Below the pieces are notes generated by a model. The model had not been told where the DNA came from. It did not search any database and saw only the letters and a list, made by a program, of their open reading frames with translations. Shown piece by piece: positions 32,515 to 41,512 of a DNA stretch of 64,000 bases. The stretch is from Pseudomonas lalkuanensis (GTDB lineage: Bacteria > Pseudomonadota > Gammaproteobacteria > Pseudomonadales > Pseudomonadaceae): the NCBI RefSeq assembly GCF_008807375.1, contig NZ_CP043311.1, positions 1,406,001 to 1,470,000 of the forward strand. Direction: 5' to 3'. The number at the start of each line of letters is the position of its first letter. The stretch's first letter is position 1. A program made the position numbers and the translations under genes.

Positions 32515-33285
32515 ATGCGGAACACGCAGGTATCTAGTCGTTGCCGAGCGTTGTGGATGGCCGCGTTGCTGTTTACCAGCGCGTGGCTGCCGCTCGGTCA
32601 TGCCAGTCAGCCGGCGGAGTATCGCGTCGGGGTGGAGCAGGTGGACTACTACCCGATCTTCTCCGCCGCGCCGCCGGACTACCGATATCGTGGCTACGCC
32701 CGCGATCTGCTGGACCTCTTCGCCGAGCGGGAGCACCTGCACTTCACCTATGTGACGCTGCCCGTGCGGCGCCTGTTCCATGCCTACTGGTCGGGCCAAC
32801 TCGATCTGGTTTTCCCCGACAACCCGCGCTGGGACGCTGCGCAGAAGCCGGCCGGCATCACTTATTCACAACCGGTGCTGCAGTTCCAGGATGTCATGCT
32901 GGTGCTGCCGGAGCGCAAGGGAGATCCGCGCGAGACGTTTCGCCTGCTGGGGTTCGTTCGCGGATTCACGCCGTGGAAATTCCGGGACGACATCGCCGCA
33001 GGACGGGTGACCATCAAGGAAGCGCCCAACCCCGAAGGCTTGATCCACATGGTACTGGCCGGCTACATCGATGCCGCCAACATGGCGCGGCAGGTGGCGC
33101 GCTTCCACCTCAAGAACCAGGGGCACGAGCAGGGCCTGGTGGTGGAGCCCGCCCTGCTGCCCATCAGCGACAGCTACTACCACCTCTCCAGCATCCGCCA
33201 CCCGGAGCTGATCCAGCGCTTCAACGCCTTCCTGCAACGGGAACAGGCAGCGGTAGAGGCCCTGAAGGCCAAGTACGAGCTTTGA
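32515..33285 (+). CDS. Periplasmic solute-binding-protein-like (SBP_bac_3 type)
   Basis: This 256-residue protein has a signal peptide (ALWMAALLFTSAWLPLGHA) and a bilobed-binding-protein pattern: YRVGVEQVDYYPIF, YRGYARDLLDLFAEREHLHFTYVTLPVRRL and LDLVFPDNPRW. This is the style of amino-acid-binding-like proteins that lack a transporter in their neighbourhood. No ABC transporter genes lie nearby, so it may act as an orphan sensor or enzyme-like protein. The ribosome site is weak. Confidence 0.8.
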   Translation: MRNTQVSSRCRALWMAALLFTSAWLPLGHASQPAEYRVGVEQVDYYPIFSAAPPDYRYRGYARDLLDLFAEREHLHFTYVTLPVRRLFHAYWSGQLDLVFPDNPRWDAAQKPAGITYSQPVLQFQDVMLVLPERKGDPRETFRLLGFVRGFTPWKFRDDIAAGRVTIKEAPNPEGLIHMVLAGYIDAANMARQVARFHLKNQGHEQGLVVEPALLPISDSYYHLSSIRHPELIQRFNAFLQREQAAVEALKAKYEL

Positions 33286-33437
33286 GTCGCGGGACAGCCC
33301 TGAGCGATAGGAAAACCAACCGAAGGTTGGCTTCTGGCGCCATGGCGGCGTTCTAGCTTCTACGCTGGCGAAATTGCTTTCGAGGGTTTTCGTCAACCGG
33401 CATCTTGGGACGTGCAGGACGAATAGGGAGACTCCAA

Positions 33438-33854
33438 ATGATTGCAAGGCTGCTTGTGACGGTCGGCATTGTGTTCTACGCCGTTGTTGTACCAGTGCTG
33501 GAGATCAATCAGACCCATGTGTTCAACCCGGGCTGGGAGCCTCACGCGCGGCTCCATGAGGTCTGGCAACTGTTCACCAACACGGCGCTTGGCGCATTCA
33601 GCTTCTGGCTGGTCTGGTTCAGGGGCGATCTGCGCCTCTCCAGCCTCCTGACCCTGTTCGTGACCGGCGGCTTCCTGCTGGCTTACGGGCTACGGGCCTA
33701 CTACGGTGGCTCCATGGTCCTTTCCGACGGGTCGGAGAAGATGATTCTGGGCGTCAATCTGGGGCTCTTCGCCTATGGCCTGGCCATCCTCCTGGCGGGT
33801 ATCGCTGTTGCACTTGATCGGCGTGAACGTGCCGCGCGCCTGGCGATCGAGTGA
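33438..33854 (+). CDS. Small four-helix membrane protein
   Basis: ATG 33438 (GGGAG upstream) gives 138 residues with four predicted membrane helices: ARLLVTVGIVFYAVVVPVL, NTALGAFSFWLVWF, LLTLFVTGGFLLAYGL and LGLFAYGLAILLAGIAVAL. No function is recognised. It is transcribed alone and faces a bidirectional hairpin shared with the LysR gene. Confidence 0.7.
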   Translation: MIARLLVTVGIVFYAVVVPVLEINQTHVFNPGWEPHARLHEVWQLFTNTALGAFSFWLVWFRGDLRLSSLLTLFVTGGFLLAYGLRAYYGGSMVLSDGSEKMILGVNLGLFAYGLAILLAGIAVALDRRERAARLAIE

Positions 33855-33913
33855 CACCCCCCGGGGGAAACATCCACCGGTATTCGCTCAGCGGTAGCGC
33901 CTGACCGCCTCCA

Positions 33914-33945
33914 CCCTGGCTGCAATTGCGCCGTTGCAGCCAGGG
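33914..33945. terminator. Bidirectional hairpin between convergent genes
   Basis: CCCTGGCTGCAA (33914-33925) pairs perfectly with TTGCAGCCAGGG (33934-33945). It lies between the convergent membrane-protein and LysR genes. No long T-run is present. Confidence 0.75.
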
Positions 33946-34017
33946 CGATTTCCCCGTCGATGCGGCCTGAATACTCACTTTTCGCGGTGACAGTGAAGCG
34001 ATGTGCAGGTGGGCCGC

Positions 34018-34920
34018 TCAGGCCACTTCGAACACCTCCATCAACTCCCCGAGAAAGGTGCTCACCAGTTCGCTCTGGCGGGTGGAGCGCCGCACCGCCG
34101 CGTGGAACTGCACCTCGTAGCTCAATTGCTGCGGGTTGAGCGCGCGCACCTGGTCCAGTTCAACATGGCGCGCCGCATAGTGTTGCGGCAGGAAGCCTAG
34201 GTGCTGGCCGGAGAGAATCAGCAGGGCGGCGCCGTCCATGCTGTCGGTGAGGGCGGTGAGGTGGTCGATGGCCGCGGGCGCCGGCATTTCCGGCAACGGG
34301 TGGCTTGGCCAGACCCATTCGTGCCCGGCCACCTCCGCGCTGTCCAGCGCTCCGGCCCTCGCGTAGAGCGGGTGCGAGGCGCTGCAATAGGCCATCTGGG
34401 TTTCGTTGAAGAGGGCGAAGTAGTCGAGGCTGTCGAGCCGTCGCCAGAAGTAGCCGATGGCGAGGTCCAGGTGGCCGTTCACCAGCTTCTCCTCGAGGAA
34501 GGACGACGACAGCTCGGTGAACTGGAAGTACAGGCCCTGGTTGCGCGCGCGCAGGCGGGCGATGGCCTGGGCAATCTTCTTGTTGGCCGTCGGGTCGATC
34601 TGCCCCAGCAGGCCGATGTTCAGGGTGCCGCTGAGGGTGCGGTTGATGCGTTGCACTTCCAGGCGGAAGCCTTCGGCGGCGGCCAGCAGGCGGCGCGCTG
34701 CCTCGACGAACTGGCTGCCCTTGGGCGTCAGCGCGAACCCGGCCCGGCCGCGCTGGCAAAGGCGAAAGCCCAGGCGCGTTTCCAGCGAGGCCAGTTGCGC
34801 GCTGATGGTGGGCTGAGAGGTGTTCAGCGCGGTCTGCGCCGCCGAAATCCCTCCTGCTTCGACGACGGCGAGAAAGACCCGGATCAAGCGGATATCCAGT
34901 TCGGATACGTTGCCCAGCAT
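34018..34920 (-). CDS. LysR-family regulator, divergent from the permease
   Basis: This 300-residue LysR protein has the winged helix ISAAQTALNTSQPTISAQLASLETRLG and a C-terminal effector domain. It starts at ATG 34920 with TGGAGG upstream. It is divergent from an NCS1 permease and a nitrilase, which it probably controls. A dyad lies in the shared promoter at 34941-34960. Confidence 0.9.
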   Translation of the reverse strand: MLGNVSELDIRLIRVFLAVVEAGGISAAQTALNTSQPTISAQLASLETRLGFRLCQRGRAGFALTPKGSQFVEAARRLLAAAEGFRLEVQRINRTLSGTLNIGLLGQIDPTANKKIAQAIARLRARNQGLYFQFTELSSSFLEEKLVNGHLDLAIGYFWRRLDSLDYFALFNETQMAYCSASHPLYARAGALDSAEVAGHEWVWPSHPLPEMPAPAAIDHLTALTDSMDGAALLILSGQHLGFLPQHYAARHVELDQVRALNPQQLSYEVQFHAAVRRSTRQSELVSTFLGELMEVFEVA

Positions 34921-35228
34921 GGGACCTCCAGAAGTGCATTACATAGAGGCTGGTCTATGTGAACAGTTAGGCCTGGCTATTTTACGAGCCTGGCGGGGCG
35001 CCTAGATTGCCCTCTCAGCGACAGCTCGATGTCCGCCGGATGCGGGGAAGATCAGGGTCGCGGGCGCGCCATCATAGGGCGTCCCGGGTAGCGTTCGCCA
35101 CAGGGCTCGGGCTGCGTTACCTCAGCCAACATAGATGAACCCGATGTATGGCACGGGGCCGTGCGCGGCCGCTGACAGCATCATCACAAGAACAACAGTT
35201 CGCTCGACCAGGAGCGAAGGAGCATCCC
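34921..35228. promoter_or_regulatory. 308-bp divergent control region with LysR-type dyads
   Basis: ACATAG-N8-CTATGT at 34941-34960 lies just upstream of the LysR gene, and a related ACATAG...ATGTAT at 35129-35148 lies nearer the permease. They are good candidates for the LysR protein's two binding sites. No gene is visible in the stretch. Confidence 0.5.
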
Positions 35229-36728
35229 ATGTCAGGGTCCACCCAGCCCGTGCACGCAGCCGAAACCGGCGGCGGTCTGGCCATCGAAGGCCACTCGATC
35301 GACTACATCCCCGAATCGGAACGCCACGCCCGGCTCGGCAGCCAGGGGCCGTTCTGGTTCCTCGGCAACTTCCACTTCTTCACCATTTCAATCGGCTTCG
35401 TCGGCCCCGCCCTCGGTCTGTCCGCCCTGTGGACAACCCTGGCCGGTGCACTGGGCATCATGTTCGGCACCCTGTTCATGGCCTTCCATGGTTCCCAGGG
35501 GCCGGAAATGGGATTGCCGCAGATGATCCAGTCCCGCGCGCAGTTCGGTTATCGCGGGGTGGTGCTGGCGCTGCTGGCGACCCTGTTCGTGTTCGTCGGC
35601 TTCAACGTGGTCAACGTCACGCTGATCATCGATGGCCTGAACAAGGTCTTCGGGATCGAACCGATCCCCGTGGCCTGTGGGGTGATCGCCGTTGGCGCGC
35701 TGCTGTCGATCTATGGCCATGACCTGATGCACAAGGCGTTCAAGTGGGCGCTGATGCTGACCCTGCCACTCTATGCGCTGGTGACCATCGCGCTGGCGTT
35801 CGGCGCCGGGCAGACCGAGGCCGCCGAGCCGGCCAGCCTCGGCTTCAGCTGGGTGGCCTTCGCCACGCAGTTCGCCATCGCCGCCAGCTACAACATCTCC
35901 TATGCGCCCTATGTATCCGACTACTCGCGCTACCTGCCGAAGCACACCAGTCGCGCGAAGCTGATTGCGGCCGTATTCCTCGGCGCTTCGCTCTCCGGCG
36001 GCTGGATGATCGGCCTCGGTGCCTGGCTGGCCCAGCTGCTTCAGGCCTCCGATGCGCTGGTGGCGCTGGACCGCGTGGGCAGTGCCCTCCTGCCGGGACT
36101 GGGCAATGTGCTGGTGCTGGTATCGGTGCTCGGCTTCCTGCCGGTGATCGCCCTCAACACCTACAGCGCCATGCTGACCCTGCTCACCGGGATCGATTCC
36201 GTTCGCCGCATCAACCCCACGCCGCGCGCCCGGGTGCTGTCCATCCTCGCCATCACCCTGGTACTGCTGGCCTGCGTGCTGTCCATTCGCGGCAACGGCA
36301 TTTCCATCCTCAATACCTTCCTGGTGCTGATGCTCTACTTCCTGGTGCCCTGGACCGCCGTGAACCTGGTGGACTACTTCTTCGTGCGCAAGGGCCGCTA
36401 CGCCATTCCCCACTTCTTCACGCCCAAGGGCATTTACGGCGCCTGGCAGCTGCGCGGCATCGTCGCCTACCTGGTGGGCTTCGCCTGCATGGTGCCGTTC
36501 TTCTTCATCTTCGATGCGGCGGCGGGGGAGGAAGTCTTCGTCGGCCCGATGGCACGCCTGCTGGACGGCGTGGACATCGCCTGGCTGGTGGGGCTTGTGG
36601 TTTCCGGGCTGACCTATTTCATTCTCAGCCGCTCGCTCGACCTGGAGGCCGAGCGACGCATCATCGACGCCATCAGCGAGCGCGACATCCTCGCCGTGGC
36701 CCGACCTGGCGCAAGCCAGGCGTCGTGA
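35229..36728 (+). CDS. NCS1-family cytosine/purine-type permease
   Basis: This 499-residue permease has the NCS1 pattern: GSQGPFWFLGNFHFFTISIGFVG after the cytoplasmic N-terminus, SYNISYAPYVSDYSRYLP in the middle and NTYSAMLTLL further on, with about 12 membrane helices. Members import purines, pyrimidines, allantoin or hydantoins. AAGGAG precedes ATG 35229. A nitrilase follows 25 bp later, so the imported compound is probably its substrate. Confidence 0.92.
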   Translation: MSGSTQPVHAAETGGGLAIEGHSIDYIPESERHARLGSQGPFWFLGNFHFFTISIGFVGPALGLSALWTTLAGALGIMFGTLFMAFHGSQGPEMGLPQMIQSRAQFGYRGVVLALLATLFVFVGFNVVNVTLIIDGLNKVFGIEPIPVACGVIAVGALLSIYGHDLMHKAFKWALMLTLPLYALVTIALAFGAGQTEAAEPASLGFSWVAFATQFAIAASYNISYAPYVSDYSRYLPKHTSRAKLIAAVFLGASLSGGWMIGLGAWLAQLLQASDALVALDRVGSALLPGLGNVLVLVSVLGFLPVIALNTYSAMLTLLTGIDSVRRINPTPRARVLSILAITLVLLACVLSIRGNGISILNTFLVLMLYFLVPWTAVNLVDYFFVRKGRYAIPHFFTPKGIYGAWQLRGIVAYLVGFACMVPFFFIFDAAAGEEVFVGPMARLLDGVDIAWLVGLVVSGLTYFILSRSLDLEAERRIIDAISERDILAVARPGASQAS

Positions 36729-36753
36729 ACCAGACAACAGGGAGTACCCACCC

Positions 36754-37596
36754 GTGAACGCATCCCGCACCATCGCCGTGGCCTGCTGCCAGCTGGCACC
36801 GAAAATCGGCGACCTCGCCCACAACCGCCGCATCACCGAGCGGGCCATCCGCGCGGCGGCGCTGCAGGGCGCGCGAGTCGTGGTGCTACCGGAGCTGGTG
36901 CAAAGCGGCTATGTCTTCCACAACCTCGGCGAAGCGTTGGCGCTTGCCGAGGCGGCCGACGGGCCGATCCTGCAACTTTGGCAGGCGCTGGCTGGCGAAC
37001 TGGATATCGTCATCGTCGGCGGCTTCTGCGAGCGCCTGGAGGGTGAGCGAGTCGCCAACAGCGCCGCACTGGTGGATGCCTCGGGGGTGCGCGCGATCTA
37101 TCGCAAGGCGCACCTGTGGGATGCCGAGAACGCCATCTTCACCGCCGGCAACGGGCAGCCGCCGGTGGTGGATACCGCTTTCGGGCGCATCGGCGTGATG
37201 GTCTGCTACGACCTGGAATTCCCGGAATGGGTGCGCCTGCCCGCCCTGGCTGGTGCCGACCTGCTGTGCGCGCCGGTCAACTGGCCGGACGGTCCGCGCC
37301 CCGCCATCGAGCGTCCGGCGGAGGTGGTGCGTGTGCAGGCCAACGCGGCGGTCAATCGACTGTTCATCGCGGCCTGTGACCGTCATGGCAACGAGCGCAG
37401 CGTGAACTGGGTACAGGGTTCGGTCATCGTCGACCCGGATGGCTACCCGTTGGCCGGACCGGCGGAGGAGGGCGGGGAGCAGATCCTGATCGCCACCCTG
37501 AAGCTGGACGAAGCCCGCAACAAACGCATCAGCCAGCACAACCACCTGCACGACGACCGGCGCCCGGAGCTCTACCGAGCCGGCGGGTTGCTGTAG
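36754..37596 (+). CDS. Carbon-nitrogen hydrolase (nitrilase superfamily)
   Basis: This 280-residue enzyme has the catalytic triad E47 (LPELVQSGY), K118 (KAHLWD) and C151 (VMVCYDLEFPEW). The GTG start is preceded by GGGAG. It probably hydrolyses an amide or N-carbamyl bond in the compound taken up by the NCS1 permease, for example an N-carbamoyl amino acid or other ureide, but the family is broad. The three genes LysR, permease and nitrilase form one module. Confidence 0.9.
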   Translation: MNASRTIAVACCQLAPKIGDLAHNRRITERAIRAAALQGARVVVLPELVQSGYVFHNLGEALALAEAADGPILQLWQALAGELDIVIVGGFCERLEGERVANSAALVDASGVRAIYRKAHLWDAENAIFTAGNGQPPVVDTAFGRIGVMVCYDLEFPEWVRLPALAGADLLCAPVNWPDGPRPAIERPAEVVRVQANAAVNRLFIAACDRHGNERSVNWVQGSVIVDPDGYPLAGPAEEGGEQILIATLKLDEARNKRISQHNHLHDDRRPELYRAGGLL

Positions 37597-37640
37597 GCGA
37601 TAGCGAATGGGGCTCTACCGCTCCTCGAGGCGTCCAGTGG

Positions 37641-37666
37641 AAAAGCCCGCCGATCGGCGGGCTTTT
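37641..37666. terminator. Perfect bidirectional terminator
   Basis: AAAAGCCCGCCGA is followed by its exact reverse complement TCGGCGGGCTTTT. It serves the nitrilase gene and, in the other direction, the small secreted gene at 37682. Confidence 0.92.
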
Positions 37667-37681
37667 CGTATCGGGGGAAAC

Positions 37682-37987
37682 CTACTGGTCCTGGGCCACA
37701 CGGGAAACCGAAGCCTGGGAGGGGCCTTCCAGCTCCCTGATGCAGAACAGCACCATGTGGAAATCGCTGCCCCATTCGGACTCGCAGCGGTTGCGAACCG
37801 GTCCGCTGTAGCCGGTAATCGCCTCGGCGGACCGGCGTTGTTCCTCCACGCAGTAGGCGCGCATGGCATCGCCACTCCATTTGCTCTGGCAGTGCGCTTG
37901 AATGGCCGATTCATCGGCCTGGGCAGAGGATAAATAGCCGGCCGCGATGGTCAGGGCGGCGGCGATCAGACACTTGTTGTTGGACAT
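37682..37987 (-). CDS. Small secreted protein
   Basis: This 101-residue protein has a signal peptide (CLIAAALTIAAGYLSSAQA) and a mature part with four cysteines (HCQSKW, AYCVEE, RCESEW, LFCIRE), probably two disulfides. The spacing repeats as two similar halves. It is unrecognised but conserved in style with small periplasmic proteins. GGAAGAGAG lies upstream of the ATG. Confidence 0.75.
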   Translation of the reverse strand: MSNNKCLIAAALTIAAGYLSSAQADESAIQAHCQSKWSGDAMRAYCVEEQRRSAEAITGYSGPVRNRCESEWGSDFHMVLFCIRELEGPSQASVSRVAQDQ

Positions 37988-38367
37988 GGAAACGCTCTCT
38001 TCCTTCGAAATGTCGGCCCTCCCTGGCCCGCGGATTACAGAATGCAGTGACGTGAAACCGTGCGAGACAACGACTGACCGAACCCGCCGACACAGCAGGG
38101 GAGCAGTCTAGTACAGCGCTGCCTTCTTCCCAGGTTCATCGGCCATGGCCCGACACCCGGTACAGGGCACAACGTGGAAACGCGCGCATTCTTCCACGCA
38201 AGAAAGCAGGTTTCACCGAATCTGGATCAATGCTTTTGACGCGGCAGCGCTTGCCGCGACGAACGGGAAACGCAGCGCCTGGCCGGTTCGGAAAAATCTC
38301 TGGCAGGCGCCGGAACTCGTTGCACGGGCCGCACTCTGAGGGGGAACGCAAACACCAAGGAGTCACC
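37988..38367. other. 380-bp stretch without a gene
   Basis: The stretch between the divergent small secreted gene and the DUF2388 gene holds both promoters. I see no ORF, repeat or RNA structure that stands out. Confidence 0.5.
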
Positions 38368-38703
38368 ATGCGTGTCCGCAATACCGCTGCCGCCCTCGCA
38401 CTGATCGCTGTTCCCTTTGCGTCCGTCGTGGCCAAGCACGACCACGACGATCACGACGATCTGCTGCGCAATCTCATTTCCACCGGCGCTACCACCGCTT
38501 CCAGCTACATCACCAGTGGCGGCGACGACAAGCTCGTCGGCCCGGTCCAGGACGATGCCAGCAGCTTCATCGCCAGCGATGGCGCCATTCGCGGCCCGTA
38601 CCTCGAAGCGGAACTGCAGCGCCTGCGCCAGCAGAACCCCGAACTCAAAGGCAGCAGCGACCTGGAACTGGCCAGCGCGATCCTGGCCGCCGAACCCCGC
38701 TGA
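38368..38703 (+). CDS. DUF2388-family secreted protein
   Basis: This 111-residue protein has a signal peptide (NTAAALALIAVPFASVVA) and then a His/Asp-rich stretch HDHDDHDD. The core SSYITSGGDDKLVGPVQDDASSFIASDGAIRGPYLEAELQRLR fits DUF2388, small periplasmic proteins common in Pseudomonas and of unknown role. AAGGAG precedes the ATG, and a terminator follows at 38744. Confidence 0.85.
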   Translation: MRVRNTAAALALIAVPFASVVAKHDHDDHDDLLRNLISTGATTASSYITSGGDDKLVGPVQDDASSFIASDGAIRGPYLEAELQRLRQQNPELKGSSDLELASAILAAEPR

Positions 38704-38743
38704 TCGAGCGCGGGTGCCGGCTTCGGTATCGAGGCAAGAAAAG

Positions 38744-38768
38744 GGGCGGACAGAATCCGCCCTTTTTT
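38744..38768 (+). terminator. Terminator after the DUF2388 gene
   Basis: GGGCGGA-CAGAA-TCCGCCC is followed by a 6-base T-run. Confidence 0.9.
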
Positions 38769-38770
38769 CC

Positions 38771-39118
38771 AGCCAATCACAGACGGCATTCGTTCCATCA
38801 GATGCGAGAAATCGCTGAGCGGCAGCCACGCCTTTCCCAGGGCTGTTGGAGTCGGGAGCTAAGAAACCTCAAGCAGAAGGCCGTGCATTTTCCTCTTGCG
38901 AGTCTCTTATTAACCCACTCCCGACAGAGCAGAGTTGCGGACGCGAGTAAGTCGCGAGCACAGAAAAGCCGCTGAGCTTTCGGGAGCGGTCAACCGCTGC
39001 TTGATAAGGCGTTTCATGGACGCCGACGAAAGAGGGTGTGGACGCCACCGGGAAGCGGCAATGACGTAGAAGTGTGGGATGGGGGAAACGGTCAGCCATA
39101 TTGGCTGGCGCCAGAAAC
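38771..39118. other. 348-bp stretch without a gene
   Basis: I see no ORF or RNA structure here. It lies between the DUF2388 terminator and the tRNA terminator. Confidence 0.5.
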
Positions 39119-39141
39119 GAAAAAAGCCCGGAAAGCGGGCC
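39119..39141 (-). terminator. Terminator of the tRNA-Gly gene
   Basis: On the minus strand, GCCCG-CTTTC-CGGGC is followed by a T-run. It lies 17 bp downstream of the tRNA 3' end. Confidence 0.85.
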
Positions 39142-39157
39142 TTGATCTGAAGAGTTC

Positions 39158-39231
39158 TGGAGCGGGCGAAGGGAATCGAACCCTCGTCATGAGCTTGGGA
39201 AGCTCAGGTAATGCCATTATACGACGCCCGC
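39158..39231 (-). tRNA. tRNA-Gly, anticodon CCC
   Basis: The minus strand folds as a standard cloverleaf: acceptor GCGGGCG/CGCCCGC, D arm, anticodon stem TGAGC/GCTCA around TT-CCC-AA, T arm with GGTTCGATTCC and an encoded CCA. The anticodon CCC reads GGG. It is a single tRNA gene with its own terminator. Confidence 0.95.
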
Positions 39232-39328
39232 GAAGGGTGCCATTTTTACCAGAAGCGATCGGCAAGGTGAAGCCCGGGGCAGCCACAAGTTACTGAAAAT
39301 ACTTGCACCTGCCCGGGCGGCCACGCGT

Positions 39329-40210
39329 TCAAACGGCAACGGCCTGGTAGTCGGCAACCTGCGGGCGAGCAATGCCCCTGGTGGCCTTGGACTTGAGGAA
39401 GCCCAGCATTGCTTGCTGGGTTTGCAGCCAGCCTGCCTTGTGTTCGACGTCGACGAAGTGGCCGGCGTTGTCGATGGTGGCGAACTGGCAATCGCGCACG
39501 TGCTTGGCGAAGTGGCGGGCATCCTCGGCGGAGGTGTACTCGTCACGGTCGCCGTTGATGAACAGCAGCGGGATGTCCACGTCAGCCAGGCAATCCACGT
39601 AGCAGCGCGAATCCATGTTGAGTACCTGGCGGATGTGGAAGTGCATCTGCAGGTATTCGTGCTCGTCCAGGTTGGAGCAGTGCTTGTGGTTGAAGCGCTG
39701 GTACAGGCTCGGCAGGTGCTTGCCGATGGTGTTGTTCACCAGGCGGCCCACCGCGTCGCGGTCGATGGCGGCGAGGCAGTCCAGGCCACGGGTGAGGTAG
39801 TCCATCATCGGTTCGTTGAGGATGGGCGAGAAGGAGGTCACCACGGCCTTCTTGATGCGCGCCGGGCACTGGGCCAGGGCGAGCAGGGCGGAAACGCTGC
39901 CCCAGGAGAAGGACACCAGGTAGTCCACCCGGAAGTGCTCGATCAGGTGGAGGAGGATGTCGGCCTCGGTCTCCTTGCTGATGAAGCGGGTGTTGTCGTT
40001 ATGCGGCTTGGACTGGCCGGCATAGGGCTCGTCGAAGAGCACCACGTTGAAGTGCGGTTGCAGGTATTTCACTGTCTGCGCGAAAGAGGCAGTCGTGGAC
40101 AAGGAGCCGTTGACCAGAATGATGGTCTCCTTGGCCTCCGGGTTGCCGTAGAACTCCGTGTGAACCTTGTACTGGCTGTGAATCTCGACGATGGCGGTTT
40201 CCGGCCTCAT
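39329..40210 (-). CDS. phaG: PhaG-like 3-hydroxyacyl-ACP thioesterase/transacylase
   Basis: This 293-residue alpha/beta hydrolase aligns along its length with P. putida PhaG as I remember it: the N-terminus MRPE-AI-EI-S/GQY, NGSL-TTASFAQT, the nucleophile region SFSWGS, HX4D in HCSNLD and DAGHFVD-like end. PhaG links fatty-acid synthesis to medium-chain polyhydroxyalkanoate by releasing or transferring (R)-3-hydroxyacyl groups. RhlA is the nearest alternative, but the match to PhaG is better. AGGAGG precedes the ATG. Confidence 0.88.
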   Translation of the reverse strand: MRPETAIVEIHSQYKVHTEFYGNPEAKETIILVNGSLSTTASFAQTVKYLQPHFNVVLFDEPYAGQSKPHNDNTRFISKETEADILLHLIEHFRVDYLVSFSWGSVSALLALAQCPARIKKAVVTSFSPILNEPMMDYLTRGLDCLAAIDRDAVGRLVNNTIGKHLPSLYQRFNHKHCSNLDEHEYLQMHFHIRQVLNMDSRCYVDCLADVDIPLLFINGDRDEYTSAEDARHFAKHVRDCQFATIDNAGHFVDVEHKAGWLQTQQAMLGFLKSKATRGIARPQVADYQAVAV

Positions 40211-40607
40211 GTCGTTTCCTCCTGGCGCAGATGGGTCATGCGGGCCCTCTCAACGGCTTGGCCCGCTCTAAGTCTTGGCAGTAGGAAAACGTCTTTCGAT
40301 GACAATCGAATGTCAGACGGAAATTATTAAAATTATTTATATTTCAAGCGGTTAGGTCGAAAAAGACGGCGGGTTCCGACGCTTTCAAAGCACCGGAAGG
40401 AGTCTTCTAACCAGGCAGGGAACCTACGAGTGCAGAGCACAGGATGCCGCAGGGGACGCTTGGACGATCGTCGTGACTCTTTGGTCACGCTATGACCTTG
40501 GGTTCGATTTAAGCAGGGCCTCTTTACCCCTGCAAGCTCATTGAAAGGAAAAATTCTTGCAGTTCGTCGGGTTATTCACTTCCCGATGTGACTCGGTGAG
40601 TACCTAG
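40211..40607. other. 397-bp stretch without a gene (phaG leader and rsuA 3' region)
   Basis: The gene-proximal 130 bp are A/T-rich (AAAATTATTTATATTTC around 40330) and probably hold the phaG promoter. The rest holds a CAGGGcCT/ACCCCTG-type hairpin near 40516-40532. No ORF or RNA family is recognised. Confidence 0.4.
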
Positions 40608-41300
40608 CTAAAAGCAGGCCACTTCTTCAGCGGTGAGCGACCGGTAGTCGCCCGGTTGCATGTCCGGGTCCAGTCGCAGCGGGCCGACGCTCTCGCGGTG
40701 CAGGCGCACGACGCGGTTGCGGAAGTGGCCGAACATGCGTTTCACCTGGTGATAGCGGCCCTCGTGCAGGGTCAGGCGGGCGGCGCGGGTGTCGAGGATT
40801 TCCAGCTGGGCGGGAAGGGTGGTGAGGTTCTCGAAGGCGAAATACAGCCCCTGGGCGAAGGTCCCGATGTACGCGGCTTCGATGGGTTGCTCGGTTTCCA
40901 CATAGTAGACCTTGGGCTGCTTGCTGCCGGGCAGGGTGAGCCGGCGTGACCAGTGCCCGTCGTTGGTGATCAGCAGCAGTCCGGTCGTGGTGAGGTCCAG
41001 GCGCCCGCCCAGGTGCAGCTCGTGCTTGTCGGGCTCGTCCAGTAGGTCGAGCACGGTGGGATGCTCCGGGTGCTCGGTGGCGCTGACGTAACCGGAGGGC
41101 TTGTAGAGCATGAAGTAGCGAGCGGGTTTGCCGGGTTGGAGCACGCGCTCGTCCAGTTCCACACGGCTGAATTCGCGGATTTCGACGCGGCCGTCGCTGA
41201 CCGCTTGCCCATCCACCCGGATCCGGCCGGCGGCCAGCAGCAGGCGCGCGTCGAGGCGGTTGAACTCGGCGAGATTGCTCAAGAATCGATCAAGGCGCAT
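40608..41300 (-). CDS. rsuA: 16S rRNA pseudouridine(516) synthase RsuA-like
   Basis: This 230-residue protein has an N-terminal S4 RNA-binding domain (MRLDRFLSNLAEFNRLDARLLLAAGRIRVDG) and the catalytic motif GRLDLTTTGLLL with D102. The length and order match RsuA, which forms pseudouridine in the small-subunit rRNA; RluE/F-type enzymes are close relatives. It overlaps the upstream cysteine-rich gene by 1 bp (TGATG). Confidence 0.88.
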   Translation of the reverse strand: MRLDRFLSNLAEFNRLDARLLLAAGRIRVDGQAVSDGRVEIREFSRVELDERVLQPGKPARYFMLYKPSGYVSATEHPEHPTVLDLLDEPDKHELHLGGRLDLTTTGLLLITNDGHWSRRLTLPGSKQPKVYYVETEQPIEAAYIGTFAQGLYFAFENLTTLPAQLEILDTRAARLTLHEGRYHQVKRMFGHFRNRVVRLHRESVGPLRLDPDMQPGDYRSLTAEEVACF

Positions 41301-41512
41301 CAGCTTGGTGCATCGGGTGGCAGTGCCTGTGCGCAGCGGGGGCAGAGGCAGGCGCGGTCAATGTCCTGCGGGGGGACGCGTTCGAGCGCGACGGGGTCGA
41401 TCTTGGTTGTGAAGCACCAGCATGCCTCTCCGGTGCGCGCGGGATCGGCCTGGGTACACTGGTTGCTCTGGCCGCAAAGCGGGCAGCGGGTGGGATCGGA
41501 CGGGGGGCTCAT
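41300..41512 (-). CDS. Cysteine-rich CWC-family small protein
   Basis: This 70-residue protein has eight cysteines in CPLCGQSNQC, ACWCF and CLCPRC, the cysteine-rich CWC pattern of a putative zinc-binding protein. Its stop overlaps the rsuA start (TGATG), so the two are translationally coupled. ATG 41512 fits the start of the family; further upstream the frame is open but poor. Confidence 0.82.
   Translation of the reverse strand: MSPPSDPTRCPLCGQSNQCTQADPARTGEACWCFTTKIDPVALERVPPQDIDRACLCPRCAQALPPDAPS

Noticed and set aside
35151..35166. TGGCACG...GTGC as a sigma-54 promoter
   Set aside because: The GG to GC spacing is 11 rather than 10 bases, and no other sigma-54 features are visible.
35388..36848. 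486-codon minus-strand ORF opposite the NCS1 permease
   Set aside because: Shadow frame, rich in His/Gln/Gly with no start context.
39036..39296. 86-codon plus-strand ORF
   Set aside because: It reads through the complement of tRNA-Gly (the GEGNRTLV stretch is a known artefact of antisense tRNA translation).
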